Below, piece after piece: positions 1 to 12,321 of a stretch of DNA of 64,000 nt. A model generated the notes under the pieces. The model had not been told where the DNA came from and made no database searches. It was given only the letters and a program-made list of their open reading frames with translations. This DNA comes from Antennarius striatus (lineage: Eukaryota; Chordata; Actinopteri; Lophiiformes; Antennariidae). The stretch is taken from assembly GCF_040054535.1 (NCBI RefSeq), contig NC_090785.1, positions 11,365,001-11,429,000 of the forward strand, read 5' to 3'. The translations under genes and the position numbers were made by a program. Numbering within the stretch: the stretch's first letter is position 1; every line of letters begins with the position of its first letter.

Positions 1-686
1 AAATGTCACTGTTCATTTTCATGAAGTATTCAATGACACTAAGACCGAGGTAAATCTGGATAATGTTGTTCCTGTCAGTAACACATATATGAATAAGTCT
101 GAATATACTGAATAAGTCATCCACTAGTTTCATATACAGGACATACACACATGCACTCTCTGACAGAGGATAAATACAGGTTTATTTCCATTGGGCTTTT
201 AGCCCTGAGGCTGCAAAGAGTTGCTGCAGATTCAGTAGTGTGTTGCATCCCACTTCGGTGGTGCTTTGACATATTAATATTTACTCACAACTCCATAAAG
301 AGGAGGTGAGGAGGACGCTCTGTTCTCACTGCGGGAGAGGAGAAAGCAGAATGCAGGTTGAAATTAATGCTGACAGGAGAAGCTGCGCATGGCAAATGCA
401 ACCTAGCCACGAACAGACCTAAAATAAATAAATAAATAAAAGCAAAAAAAGAAGAGGGAGTAACCCAGCTACTAAAGTGTGTCTGCCATTTTCTACTAGC
501 TTGCAGTTTCCTGTAGAGACAGAGGGGGGCATAAGCACAAGCATCAGCCAGAGGAAGTCAGGAAGAGGAGAGGGATGAAGAAAACCAGAAAATGAAGATT
601 CTCCATGTCAGGATGAGAATGAATATGTATGAAAAGAATAAGCTGATAGTAGTGGCAAGCAAGGACACAAAAAGAAAAAGGACATG

Positions 687-688
<2 letters not shown>

Positions 689-720
<32 letters not shown>

Positions 721-721
721 G
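689..721. repeat. (GAT)n trinucleotide microsatellite
   Basis: About eleven uninterrupted GAT units lie inside a wider purine-rich tract. The antisense reading gives a serine run, which is not evidence of a gene. Confidence 0.9.
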
Positions 722-3119
722 AAGGAAAACATGTGAAGCTGGAGGAGAGTGGGGTAGAGATAACGAGAACAAAGGCAGACGAAGAACGAGAGCAAGATTC
801 CGTCGGTGGGAGGAGAGAGTAGGATATGAGTCAGAGTTACAGCGCTAACACTCGTCTTCCACACCCATGTCTCATTGTTTTATTCATACGCTGCACCCAC
901 TAGATAAGAAAATGTGAAACATTTAGGACAGTTACCAACACAACACAACACAAGTCATTTGTGTGAAATTGTAAGGCTTCACTTAAACAAATCTCCCTAA
1001 TGAAATTATAGAACAACCACTTAAATGGTGAAGTTTCTGGCTTCTTTTTTGACAGATGGTTCAACTAAAAATAAACTCAGGACAGGACAACTTCACGAAA
1101 CGAACTGCTGCGAGGGGGAGATGAGATGAATCACACTGCAAGCAGCTCACAGCTCACTTAGTCAAAATCACAAACGTGACCACAACGAGACACATGGGAT
1201 TCAGACCATTTTAATTTGAAAAAGAATACTGAGAAGGAACGTCAGGCAGTGGCCTTAATCACTGTTAAAAACTGTCTTTCTCTCTGCATCTACACTACAT
1301 TATTTGTCATGTCATAACACACATAACAACAGCACAGTTATTTCTCTATTCTACTTACTTTTATATATTTTAATAGAAACATTTTGGAGAGGTCCAGGCA
1401 TGTCCTTTAAATTGAAGAAGAAACTTGAAATCCATCATAGATTAACTCAGTATACTTACTGCAATACATAATGTCACAATGGTTCACATGGGAATTTGTC
1501 CTAAATTTGAGCAGACTACTCATTAAGTTAAAGTTTATGCAGCTAAATTAACATGTAAAAAAAATACAAAGAGTTATTTATGTCATATTATAAATCAAAT
1601 TACTTCAAAAGGCCTCTAAAATTTCACACTGAACTTTCAACTAAAGCATTAAAAAGTCAGTTCATGTTTTAGATACAGCCAATAACACATAGAAGACTCA
1701 CAACACAGCTCCATTGTTCCACTAGTCAGAAAACATAGATACCACATTTGTTAAATCAAAACCAAGCAATTATCCAGCATGATGAGTGAGGGCATTAGGC
1801 TGGGGCAAATAGCCACAGGGGAGGAGGAACCCTGTTTCTATAGCCTGGGTCTCTCTCATAACCAACATCTGATCCATTCCAAGTGTGGCCAGTCATAAAT
1901 ACAGTACACACAGTATTAACCAGACACGAATCTATGCTGACTGTGACCATATCCCACAGCTCCCCCACAGCGAGCAGTGCAGGGATACCGCAGTAAAGGG
2001 ACAATCCTCTTACCATGGCTGCATCTGAAATCTAAGCTATACTGGATCTGGAATTCTCTCAGTCATTCATACATTCATCAAATCAAACATAACAACTGAC
2101 AAAGACATAACCTATCTCATCCCCCTACATTTGTTGTCTCAGGATGTTGGTCGTGTCAAATAAAGAACAGATTAAATTTAGAACGGATATTCAACCGACT
2201 GTGTGTTCATTAGTTTTTCACTTAATGACTGTCTGTCTTTTCTCTGACCTTATGTCAGGTTCAATCCTGCAGGCATGCAGAGATGTCCTAAGTACGGCAG
2301 CAGATGTTATGGCTGTGTGAACATGAGCAGTGTAGACTCACATCTGCTCAGATTCCTGTTGATTCAGAAAGAAAAATAATACAGACAGACTGTGAGTGTT
2401 TAGAAGCAGCCCCACTGTTGCTGTACTTGCTGGTTGATGATCACATTGTTGATAAACAGGACATAAGTATAATGCAGCATGAGCTGGATTCGTATTAAAC
2501 AGCAATAAGTTAAAATGACACATGGAGCTGATGTGCACAATGCTTTTCATTAGTTATGAGTGGTCTCAGGACTCAACCTTGTCAACACTCTGGATGGAGG
2601 CCTCAGTGCATCAAATCAGCTGCAGTGGATTCTCATATGAGGGTAGCAAGGTCTAACGTATGGGACACATCCCCACAGCCATGAGTCAATGTACTGACAC
2701 ATAATGAAATGGAGGGCTTACACAATGGAGTGGTGGAGTGGAGAAAGGGCCAGACCCACTCACACGATACCAGGCTTGAAATAGAGAGTAGGAGTAAGAC
2801 TGAAAAAAAAAAAAAATCTACTGATTCCAAAGATAGACTGAGCCTATTGAATTATCAGTCTGTCTGTAGTTTGACTTCATGATTCCAGGGAAACCAGAGC
2901 TGACTTTAGGGACATGTCAACAATTAATCTCTTTCTTTATCTCTTTTTTAATATGGAAGATCCAGGTTTGACCTATATACTCATGGGAAATGAATAACCT
3001 GGGTCAGCGCACACCGGAACTGCACACGTCTCTGAATTTTTTATTTATTTATTATTATTATGTTCTGGGATTAATAACAAATGGAAAAGAGCTATGCCAC
3101 AATGTCTTGACCTGCAGTT

Positions 3120-3142
3120 GTAAAAAAAAAAAAAAAAAAAAA
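3120..3142. repeat. Poly-A run
   Basis: An A run of about twenty bases lies some 65 bp before the GT microsatellite. It could be a decayed retroposon tail, but no element body is recognisable next to it. Confidence 0.75.
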
Positions 3143-3204
3143 TCAGAAATGAAATTTGCAGCCCGCTGACTCATTAACTAGGGGGGAAACACACATACAA
3201 TCAG

Positions 3205-3206
<2 letters not shown>

Positions 3207-3301
<95 letters not shown>
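3207..3301. repeat. (GT)n microsatellite
   Basis: Roughly 47 GT units with a single TCTG interruption near 3240. This is typical of fish genomes. The Val/Cys and Thr/His open frames across it are artefacts. Confidence 0.97.
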
Positions 3302-3303
<2 letters not shown>

Positions 3304-5189
3304 AACAACACGCTATGTTATTTAGCATTTTAGTTAAATATTTAATAACAAACTTTGGTTTCTGTAATTTATTGATAATATATTGAGAGGTAAAGTTAGA
3401 AGTTATTTATGCTATAAAATTCTGAGACATAGCCATTTAAACTTTGACATTCTAACTTGAACCAGAGTCGACATGTTACTTCTTCACCAGTATACTGTAT
3501 AATGTTCCTGTCCTTTGTATTAACAGCATCCTAAAACACCAGCAAATAATCCCATCAACGGATACTGTTGAAAATAGTCACTACTAGAAACTAATCATAT
3601 ATCTGTTAGTATCATTACATGCAGACAGATCATTAATGAACTGTTTTAAAGCACTGAGATAAACAACTCTGGCTGAAACAATCATGTATTCATGAAACAT
3701 AATAGGAAGTATAACAAGACAGAAACAGATGTATGATCAATTTAATACAAACAGTAAGCTGTTGGAGGCCACATGACTTCACTGACATTGTCATTAAAAT
3801 GTAAACTTTTTTCTCAAGGATCTCTTAAATATTTCTGTCAGCATTCAGGCTCTGAGACTAAAGATGAGTGTGCTGGTAAGGCTGCACAATTTACCCATTC
3901 TGCTCTGTATTTCTGTGAGTATATTCTCAGTTATACCACTGTACCTAAATCCTGTGGTGATGCCAAATAAAATAGCACTTACTTTATTCATTGACCCTAA
4001 AACCTATTCCCATATGAGGAGTCAAATATTTGCAATCAGCAATTTATGAGTTTACATATAAAATAATTTCCTTAATTCTGAATCCACTTTAATTTGTCAT
4101 ATTGCTGTAACACAATAACAAGGCACCCATGCAAATGATTGAACCTGTATTATCTCAGCCACTCACAAGTGACAGCATAGGTCTTGACCCCTCTCTATTA
4201 CTGTACTAATACCCAAAATACTTCACCCTCCTTAGACTCTCTCAGACCCAGATTATGATCTTAGTCTGCATTCATTTGTGGGTAGTGTTGGAATAGCACA
4301 AGGTGTCCACACACGATAACAATTATTTTAATCAGTTATTATTATTTATCATGCTATTGAGGACATGTTTTTAAAGGATGTACCCTAAATCTTCATCTGT
4401 ACTCAGATCTACCTCAGAATTCCCTTGGCCCAAGAACTAACCCTACACAATATATAATGTAGAATCAAAATCCTTGAACAACTTTTTGATATATGTGGGT
4501 AATAAATGACAACAGTGAATCAGTGTTATTGTTTGGTCAGTATTGCATGTTTGAAAGTTGTTGTCTATAGTAGGTTTGTCAAAGACAGAAATGGAAGTTA
4601 AAATGAGAGCAGAAGCTGCTGGATAAAAAGGTGGAGGCATAAAAAGAGATTGTATCAAAAAGAAATGACAATCATTAGAAATACATTTTCTAAAGATAGA
4701 ATATTTTTCGTAAATGCAGGTCATCTGATGTCCTGTTTGAGGCTTTGATAGATATACTTTTATCACAGTGGATATGTTACAATCTTAACTGAAAGGATAT
4801 GTCCTCTTCATGCTTTGTTTCTTGTCCTCTACATGTCTGTTCCTCTCTTTCCACCCACCCCTTTCCTTCTGTGAGAGTGCCTTTCAGTAAGGTGGATTAG
4901 TCCACTGAGAGTGTGTGCGATGCGTTGTGTTTCTACACAGCTACGAGCACAAGCATGTGTGTGCAAAGTGCGAACATCAAGATACGTAGTAGCCGTTTTC
5001 CTTTTATCCTGCTGTGTGCCTAAATTAGATTATTGTCAATGCTGCTGACCTCAATGAGAGCAGCACCATCCTCCAGTAAAACTGCAGCAATAAGGCAGCA
5101 TGTGCCCTACTGACACACAGCAGCACATGCAAGCTGCAGCATCCGCTGCCATAACCCCACAGGCATGAAGCACAACAATATAGAGGAAG

Positions 5190-5420
5190 AGAGCGTGTGG
5201 CCCGAATGAGACAGACCACAGAACGAAAGATGGAGGAGGATAGTGAGACAAAAAATGGCTGCTTGCGAAAAGGTGAAACAAAGTGCAGAGACTTAAAAGC
5301 ATGAAAAGGAGGCCAATAGTGGGAGGGGGGGAATGAAAATGGAGAGGAGGAGAGAGGAATGATGGAGAAGGAAGATGTGGAGAGTGGTAAGCAGAGCAGG
5401 CGGAATACAGAAGGAACACT
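5190..5420. repeat. Purine-rich tract
   Basis: The + strand is strongly biased to A and G here, with many GGAG and GAGA runs. This keeps pyrimidine-rich frames open on the minus strand without any coding signature. No function is claimed. Confidence 0.5.
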
Positions 5421-8225
5421 TATTAAAGAGTGAAGTTTACAGCCCCAACCAAAAAGCAATGCTGTATACAGGAGATATTACAATAGAGCATGTCCTAAAG
5501 TATGGATAAATGGGTTAAGGAGGTAAATTTAGAAGTGGAAGGAGAACTACTAGCACATACAGTAAATACTGTCCCGCTGTAACAGCTGTGTCTCTTCTTT
5601 TTGACACTATCCTGTTAATTTCCCTCCTGATGACTCTGCATGCAGCTCAAAGAGGAAAATGCTCTCACCCATGCAACGACAACACACACAGACACAAAAA
5701 GCAAGGGTCGTTTGTCTGTGAAGATTTTCAGTGTAGACACCCAGTATGCAAACACAATTGCGCTGATCCGCTGAACCGGCCAAGCAGACAAAGCCACTGG
5801 AGCAAACAGCCACACCCCCCAACAGATGCAATTCGGACAGATGAAATTATATTATGGTTCTGTATTTACTGTACGGTGTTCTTCTCATGCAGCGACGTCC
5901 CACATCATATTTCAGTTCAATCACAAAGTATTGATTCAAGCCACCTCCCATGTGCTTACAATGTGACTGCAGCTGCTCCGCTTGCATTTCACTCACTCCT
6001 CCTCTGTCAACAAAAACACCACGGTATGTAACAAAAGCACAGTGATGCACTATTTAGTGAAGACCGTTCTTTCTCGCCACTCGGCACTCCTTAGGTGTAA
6101 TGTGGTGCACTCCTGTTTTATCACATTATTAAATCTTTTTTTTTGTTTGTTTTTTTTGGTATCTGCCATCAGGGCAGAGTTTAGCTCTGCTGGTGTACTG
6201 CATGATGCTTCGTACACATGCACACATATATTATGTGTACACATAGTGGCAGTCATTGCTGTTTAATACAGCAGTGACAAAACTGAATCCAGGAGGTGCA
6301 GAGATACTGTTCCTCTTTATGATGCTAAACCACTGATCTTTTTCTTCTTGCACTTACCACACTCTGATTTGAAGCTTCTGCTCAGACCAGGCAACATATT
6401 TCTTTAAGCTTTTCAGTAAAAACATATTCTTTGACAGTACAACATACATGCTCAACTTGGAGCCATTTTCTAGGTGCAAAATCAAATGTTGACCCAGTTT
6501 TTTGATAGAAAAAATCATCCCCAAGCTGTAAAATATATAATTAGAAGCTCAGCTATTCTCGGATTGGCTATGGCTTTTGTATCAGCACCATCTGTTGCCT
6601 GATTTATTATGGAGACTTTCCTAACATAATCCATGCCTTTCCTTCTAACTAAACCAATTTCCATTAAATATTGTGAGGTGTCTATAAATGAGCCATACAG
6701 ATACTGCTTCCCCTCCCCCCTGTTGGACTGCTCCCTCCCTCCTTCATCCTCTCCCACTGCTGTTGCTAAGACGGCTGAGGGCAAGCTAGTCTGAGAGTAA
6801 GGTGGAGCTCTTCATGTGTTGCTATGGGCAACACATGTGTTCAACAGAGAATCAGCCCAGAAACCAAGCATGCAGACCTTCCACATGGTATAAAATGTGA
6901 CCTATTTTTTCGTCAGCCAGTAGGAAACTGTATGCATTCCATTTATTTTATCCGTGCTTCTTGTTTTTCAAGCCCAGACCACAGAAAAAAACATTTGAAG
7001 GAAATATCAATGCAAATTAATTGCTTGCTGATTTGAACATTGCAATCAATGAAGGTTACGATAGAAGCTAAGTGTCCCAACTCCACCAGAGTGGCTGTAC
7101 ATTGTGATTCACTCCACATCAGCATCTCTTTCCTCCCCTGTGTTGTGGCTGCAGCCATTCATGGCCCACTGAAGCATCTCAACTATGTCAGCATGCCCAG
7201 ACATCTGTCAGTCAGTTCATTTACATGCGATAGCCCTAAATAGTCAGGAGTTTAGAACAAACCTATGAATAAACATGTAACCTAAGACAAAGATCACACT
7301 TTCATTATTATGAGATTTAAACTCAAGAAAGAAGTTACATTAAGTGCAGTAAAACTGGCTAACTTTATATTTATGAGCAGATTCATTGGTCACATAATTA
7401 AAGAAAAAACTAACACTATTCATGTGAGCAACAAATCTTATGCAAAGATTTTTTTTCCCCCTCAAATATCAAATACCAGTAGTCAGTGGAACAAACGTAA
7501 TATAATTACTAAATTTCTAAACTGACAGCAAATGTTTCCTTATTTCATAATTTTGCCACAGGCAAATCAGGGATTTAAAATATATTACAACCAATTTTAT
7601 CACCTATGATGACATAACCGCATATGGCATGAAATATGCACAGTACAGTTTAAATTATTAATAGCCGAAGTGAGTCAGTGCACTGAGAACACATGCAGGG
7701 CTCAGTGGTCTGACATGAAGAAAATGTGATGAAATCCTAGGAAGTCATCCATTTATTCCAGAAAAAAGGTTTTTCTACTAAATGCAACTTTGCCTTCACT
7801 GTCACAGAAAATGGGTTGATATGATATAGCTCAGCGTCTATTGAACTAATTTGACAAATATTTCACAAGAAAAATCTATTTCAAACACAAAATCACTATA
7901 TTTCATAAATCTGTACTATTTTTTGTGACAACTTTTTTTTTTTAGTAGACTAAGAATTGTAGCACATGAAATGCAAACTGCAGGCCATTGCATTATATAT
8001 GAGTAAATTTACTGTGAGACAAAACCTCATAAACAAGTGTAAACCAACAACTTCAATTTAAAGAGATACCACCATGAAACATGTTGATTTTTACAGGTTG
8101 GTGAGATATAAAGCTCAAGATCTGCTTCTCATCTATCACAAGCTCTCGTATCAAACTATACTGAAATGAAGTGATCTTTAAGTATGTTGGCACAGATTCG
8201 CATTAATTCTAGTGATCCTTCTTAC

Positions 8226-10589
8226 CTCCTCAGCAGTACCCCTCCTGTCAGGGAGCACCAGAGTGTTAGCGTTGCTTCCTGGTACAATAGTAGATCCAAT
8301 ACTCATTCTGGGTCCAACTAACATGTAGCGTTTGTCTCCAGATCTGTACTGGATGCTGTGACACAGTGTCCCATCATAATTAGTCTCTTGGAGATATTTA
8401 GAAGTATAGTCTGTGCTGCTTTTTGAACACTGCATTGCAATCAGCACGATGATACTGATGACAAAAAGAAGTGAAACTGAGCCCAGAGTTATCATCAGAT
8501 AAAGAGTCACATTATTCTCCTCCTCATCATCCTTTGCAGAACTTTTCACATCAGAAGCAGCAAAAGCCTCTTTGGGCTCCACAACTCTGACAATCACAGT
8601 AGCTGTTGCTGACAGGGAAACGTTCCCATTGTCTTTCACCAGTATGACCAGTTTGTGCTCAGCCTCGTCTGTCTCTGTGAATGAGCGAAGGGTTCTGATC
8701 TGTCCTGTATAGCGGTCCAAACCAAACAGACTGTGGTCAGTCACCTCCTGCAGTGAAAACAGCAACCAGCCGTTATATCCTATATCAGCGTCATAGGCTC
8801 TGACTTTAGTCACCAAGTGTCCTGCGTTCACATTGCGGGGAATCTCCTCCACACCTTCAGCAGAACCGTTGGAGCTGACTGGATACAGGATGACTGGAGC
8901 GTTGTCGTTCTGATCCAGAATGAACACGTTCACTGTCACGTTGCTGCTCAGGGACGGAGTTCCACCATCTGTGGCCACAACTTGGAACTGGAACGTCTTC
9001 AGGGTCTCAAAGTCAAAACTTTTTAACGCAGATATTTCCCCACTTTCTGAGTTAATATTTAAAAACACATCAAATCTACCTCCACTACTTTCCCTTGGAA
9101 TATAATATGTAATATGTGCATTATCACTATCATCAAGGTCAGATGCCTTAACTGAAAACACTGGCAATGTTAAATCATTGTTTTCAGTAATATAGAAGGA
9201 ATATGGGCTGAGTGAAAACTGTGGTCTGTTATCATTCACGTCTGACACCACCACATTTATTATCTTTTCGGTTGACAGAGATGGGTCTCCGTTATCCTTT
9301 GCAACAATTGTAAGCTCATACAGAGATTGCTCTTCTCTGTCAAGTTGTGATTTGGTTACAATGGTAAACATGCTAGCTTGCAAAGATGGAGATATAGTGA
9401 AAGGAACATCCCCTAGTATGAAGCAAGAAACTTTTCCATTTTGGCCTGAATCCAAATCGTTGATGCTGATCAAAGCTACTGTTGTTCCAATTCTGGAATC
9501 CTCTGCAACGGATTTAGAATATGATGTAACTTCAATCTCTGGAGGATTATCATTAAGGTCTATTACCTTTATTATCACAGTTATGTCTGTGGATAAAGGT
9601 ACAGTTCCCCTGTCTGAAGCTTGTATATCAATTTCAAAGCTTTGATTTTCTTCAAAATCAATCGGACCAATCACTTTAATTTCACCTGTGCTTGGGTTTA
9701 TGCTAAATAAATTTTGTAAATGATGATCTACTGCTTTTCCAAATGAATAAACAATTTCTCCATTTGCACCCTCATCCAAATCTGTGGCATTAACCAGTAT
9801 GACTATTGTGCCGGGAACGGAATTCTCTTTTAAAACAGCAGAATATGCATCTTTTGTAAAAACTGGGTAGTTATCATTTACATCAAGGACCTGAATTAGT
9901 AATTCTATTGCTCCAGACCTCGCTGGTTTCCCACCATCAGTAGCTGTTAGTATCAGCTTGTGTTCCTTCATAGTCTCTCTGTCTAACTGCTTCTGTAAAA
10001 TCAGAAAGGGCATCTTGCGGTCCTCGCCTCTCTCCTTAACTTCTAAACGAAAGTGGTCATTGGGGCTTAACCTGTATTGCTGAATGGTGAACTGAGCGCC
10101 ATCCGGATCACGTGCCGGTTGGAGCTGGAATCTGGCTCCAGGTGAAGTCGATTCAAATATCTCCAGTGTTTTCACTTTCTCCGGAAAGACGGGAGAGTGG
10201 TCGTTTACATCCAGCACCTCCACAGACACATAATGTATTTCCAAGGGATTTTCTAACACGGTTTTAAGGTTGAGTACGCACGCGTTACTGCGTTCGCAGA
10301 TCTCCTCCCTGTCCAGTTTCCTGCTGACGTATAGGACACCGTCGTCTTTATTCAAGCGAAACAACGGTTCCGTAGAGCTGCCAACAATGCGATAGTCTCT
10401 ATCTTTCAGTGTAGCTTTATCAATTCCTAAATCTTTGGCGATATTCCCAACAGCACTTCCTTCTTTTACCTCTTCCGAGATGGAATATCTGATCTGAGCG
10501 GAAGCTTCGCTCCAAAACGTAACCAAAGCCGCCGCGTAAAAGACGCATCTCCATTCCTCTATCCACGACGGGCGTCCGCTTGGTCCCAT
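8226..10589 (-). CDS. pcdh2g: E1: clustered protocadherin variable exon, diverged lineage (gamma-type)
   Basis: This encodes 788 residues of a neuronal type I membrane adhesion protein. The signal peptide covers about 1-31. EC1-EC6 occupy about 32-130, 131-240, 241-350, 351-454, 455-566 and 567-680, and the membrane helix about 695-720, followed by a 68-residue tail. The EC1 pair C98/C104 forms the CX5C motif of clustered protocadherins, and DxNDN/DxNDH calcium linkers end EC1-EC5. The ATG (10587-10589) is the only Met before the signal peptide. The exon ends GAG GAG before donor GTAAGA; the frame runs into the intron as far as 8178. EC1-EC5 differ clearly from E3-E12, while the 3' third is nearly identical to them. 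The acidic stretch before the membrane reads DDEEE, as in E9. It is the last variable exon before the constant region side. The gamma assignment rests on the NTLVLPDRR tail; another fish cluster subtype is possible. Confidence 0.93.
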
Positions 10590-12321
10590 TGTGTACAGAA
10601 CAGAAAAAATAATGAAGAAATAATAATTCCGGGATTTATAATGATATGATCCAGGTATAATAATCGACCTTTTTCATTTGCAAACTGCAGTCCACTGTCA
10701 GACGGATGTGGGAATTGTCCAGAGTTAGCTTCGTGTTCAAGCCCTTTCCGAGCCTTTAATCGTAATATCGCAATGCAGGGTTGGACCAAACGGTGATGAC
10801 GAAAATTTCAAGACATCACTTGCCGCTATACCGACACCATGCGATCCAGAACAACACTACCCAAATAACAAGACAGATCTAAAAAAAATATTTAAAAAAA
10901 TAAAAAAAATTAAAAAAAATTCGCAGAAAGGGAGCGGAATTACATTGTTCAGTCTATTTATCTTGTAAGATACATGGATATATATTTTTCGGCAATGTAC
11001 TCCAATCACAACCAGCTATCATTACTAGACCATTGACTGATGAAGTCTTTCATTCCATGACAATTCAAGACAAACGGATGAGACATTCAGCACCAAGGAA
11101 AGAGACAAGTCCGACGTCACAGACGCTCCTGCTCATTATTACTTGAACTTGGTAGAAAACTACGTTACACTATGGTTCATAGTCTGTCTGCATTTCACAA
11201 CTACCCAACATGAAGAGTGTCTTTTTAATGTGAGAACAAACAAACGCGGTGTGAAGTTGACAACATGTCTTTTAATTCAGGTCGACTGCAAACATTAGTT
11301 CCTCAATTTGAATTATATTCACTGACAGTCGCTCGAGTCTGATACTTGATCTCATGAAGAACAATCTCATCATCTGAAAAAAAAAAAAAAAAAAAGTACT
11401 GTATTTGTGAAAACAATAAGTGATAAACTCGATAAACTGTTGTACAGTACTGCAATGATCAGCTGTTTAGAATCAACTTGTTAGTTTATTTTGTTTGTAT
11501 TTAAGATTAAATTAACGAACGACTTACCATTAGCATATGAAAGCACCCTATCAGTTATGATTTAATTAATCACTCTTCTTCTGGCGGGGATTATGGATAG
11601 AGTACAAACTTTTCTAGGTAGAGAGTGAATAATCATTTTGGGTGAAGCTAACATTGACTAATGGCTTTTGGATTTTGTATCCTAGCATTTTAAGTCTCCA
11701 GTAGATGTTTATGCTGTGGTGCATTTTGAAATCTATAGCCTGTATTTTATAAATGGTACATTGGAATTAGCAAACTAATAACAGAGATTGTTATGCAAAT
11801 TTTCTTCGCATAAAGCCCCTATCAAAGAGAAATTATGAAAATAAATAAATAATTTCTTGGAAACTGCATTGTTTTTAAGTACATTAGGTTAATGCAGCGA
11901 TGTTACACATACCACATCTTAATTATGGTCTGCGCATTTTCATTCATTTATTTCTTGAAGGCACTAAAATCAGTAAAGATCTTGCCTCGTATCTGCCTCC
12001 GGACCATTGGTTCACCTTGGAGACTATCCAAGCTGACATAGGATGAGAGACAGTGAACACCCTGGATAAGTTTCCAGGTATCACAGAGAATTTGTACAAT
12101 TAAAAAGAATAAATAGTGTGTACTGCTTGAAGACCAACCGCACAACCACTCTCTATACTAGCAATAATTATTTTTATTAATGTTGTGAATTTCAATCAGG
12201 TTAGTGTGAATCTATCTTACCATTCAGTGATTGAGACATTCTTTGATTATTAATAACCCAATGTCATCGATCACATATATTTAAAAAAAAAAACAGTCTG
12301 AAATTAAATCATCTTTCTTAC
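10590..12321. other. Spacer between E1 and E2
   Basis: This holds the E1 promoter elements, a poly-A run at 11378-11395 and otherwise AT-rich sequence with no recognised gene or repeat. It does not resemble spacer types A-D, which fits the older divergence of E1 and E2. Confidence 0.6.
10828..10845 (-). promoter_or_regulatory. CSE/CTCF-like promoter element of E1
   Basis: The + strand reads ataccgacaccatgcgat, two mismatches from the commonest copy, and its near edge is about 240 bp upstream of the E1 ATG. A second shared box (ttggaccaaa, 10781-10790) lies between it and the exon. Function is inferred from position and from conservation across exons. Confidence 0.75.

Larger units (their letters stand above)
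1..8225. other. Gene-poor region downstream of the last variable exon
   Basis: I see no exon I can support in these 8.2 kb. Open frames here are short, many begin at GTG, and none shows a known domain. I looked on the minus strand for the protocadherin gamma constant exons (an NTDWRF-like start and a lysine-rich KKxGKKEKK-like end) and found nothing similar, so they probably lie beyond position 1. The region holds a GAT trinucleotide run, a long GT microsatellite, several poly-A runs and purine-rich tracts near 541-820 and 5190-5420. Position 8226 is the splice donor boundary of E1, so this stretch is intronic to every transcript that uses an upstream variable exon. Confidence 0.6.

Noticed and set aside
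3143-3386. Frames across the GT microsatellite
   Set aside because: Translation of a dinucleotide repeat.
5025-5459. Overlapping minus-strand frames of 144 and 122 codons
   Set aside because: They lie over a purine-rich tract that keeps pyrimidine-rich frames open; the translations are low in complexity and resemble no domain.
5588-6031. A + strand frame with a hydrophobic start and several cysteines
   Set aside because: The first codon is GTG, frames on the other strand are equally long, and there is no splice or promoter context. Chance is more likely.
1-8225. Protocadherin constant exons
   Set aside because: No minus-strand sequence resembling the NTDWRF start or the lysine-rich end of the gamma constant region was found.
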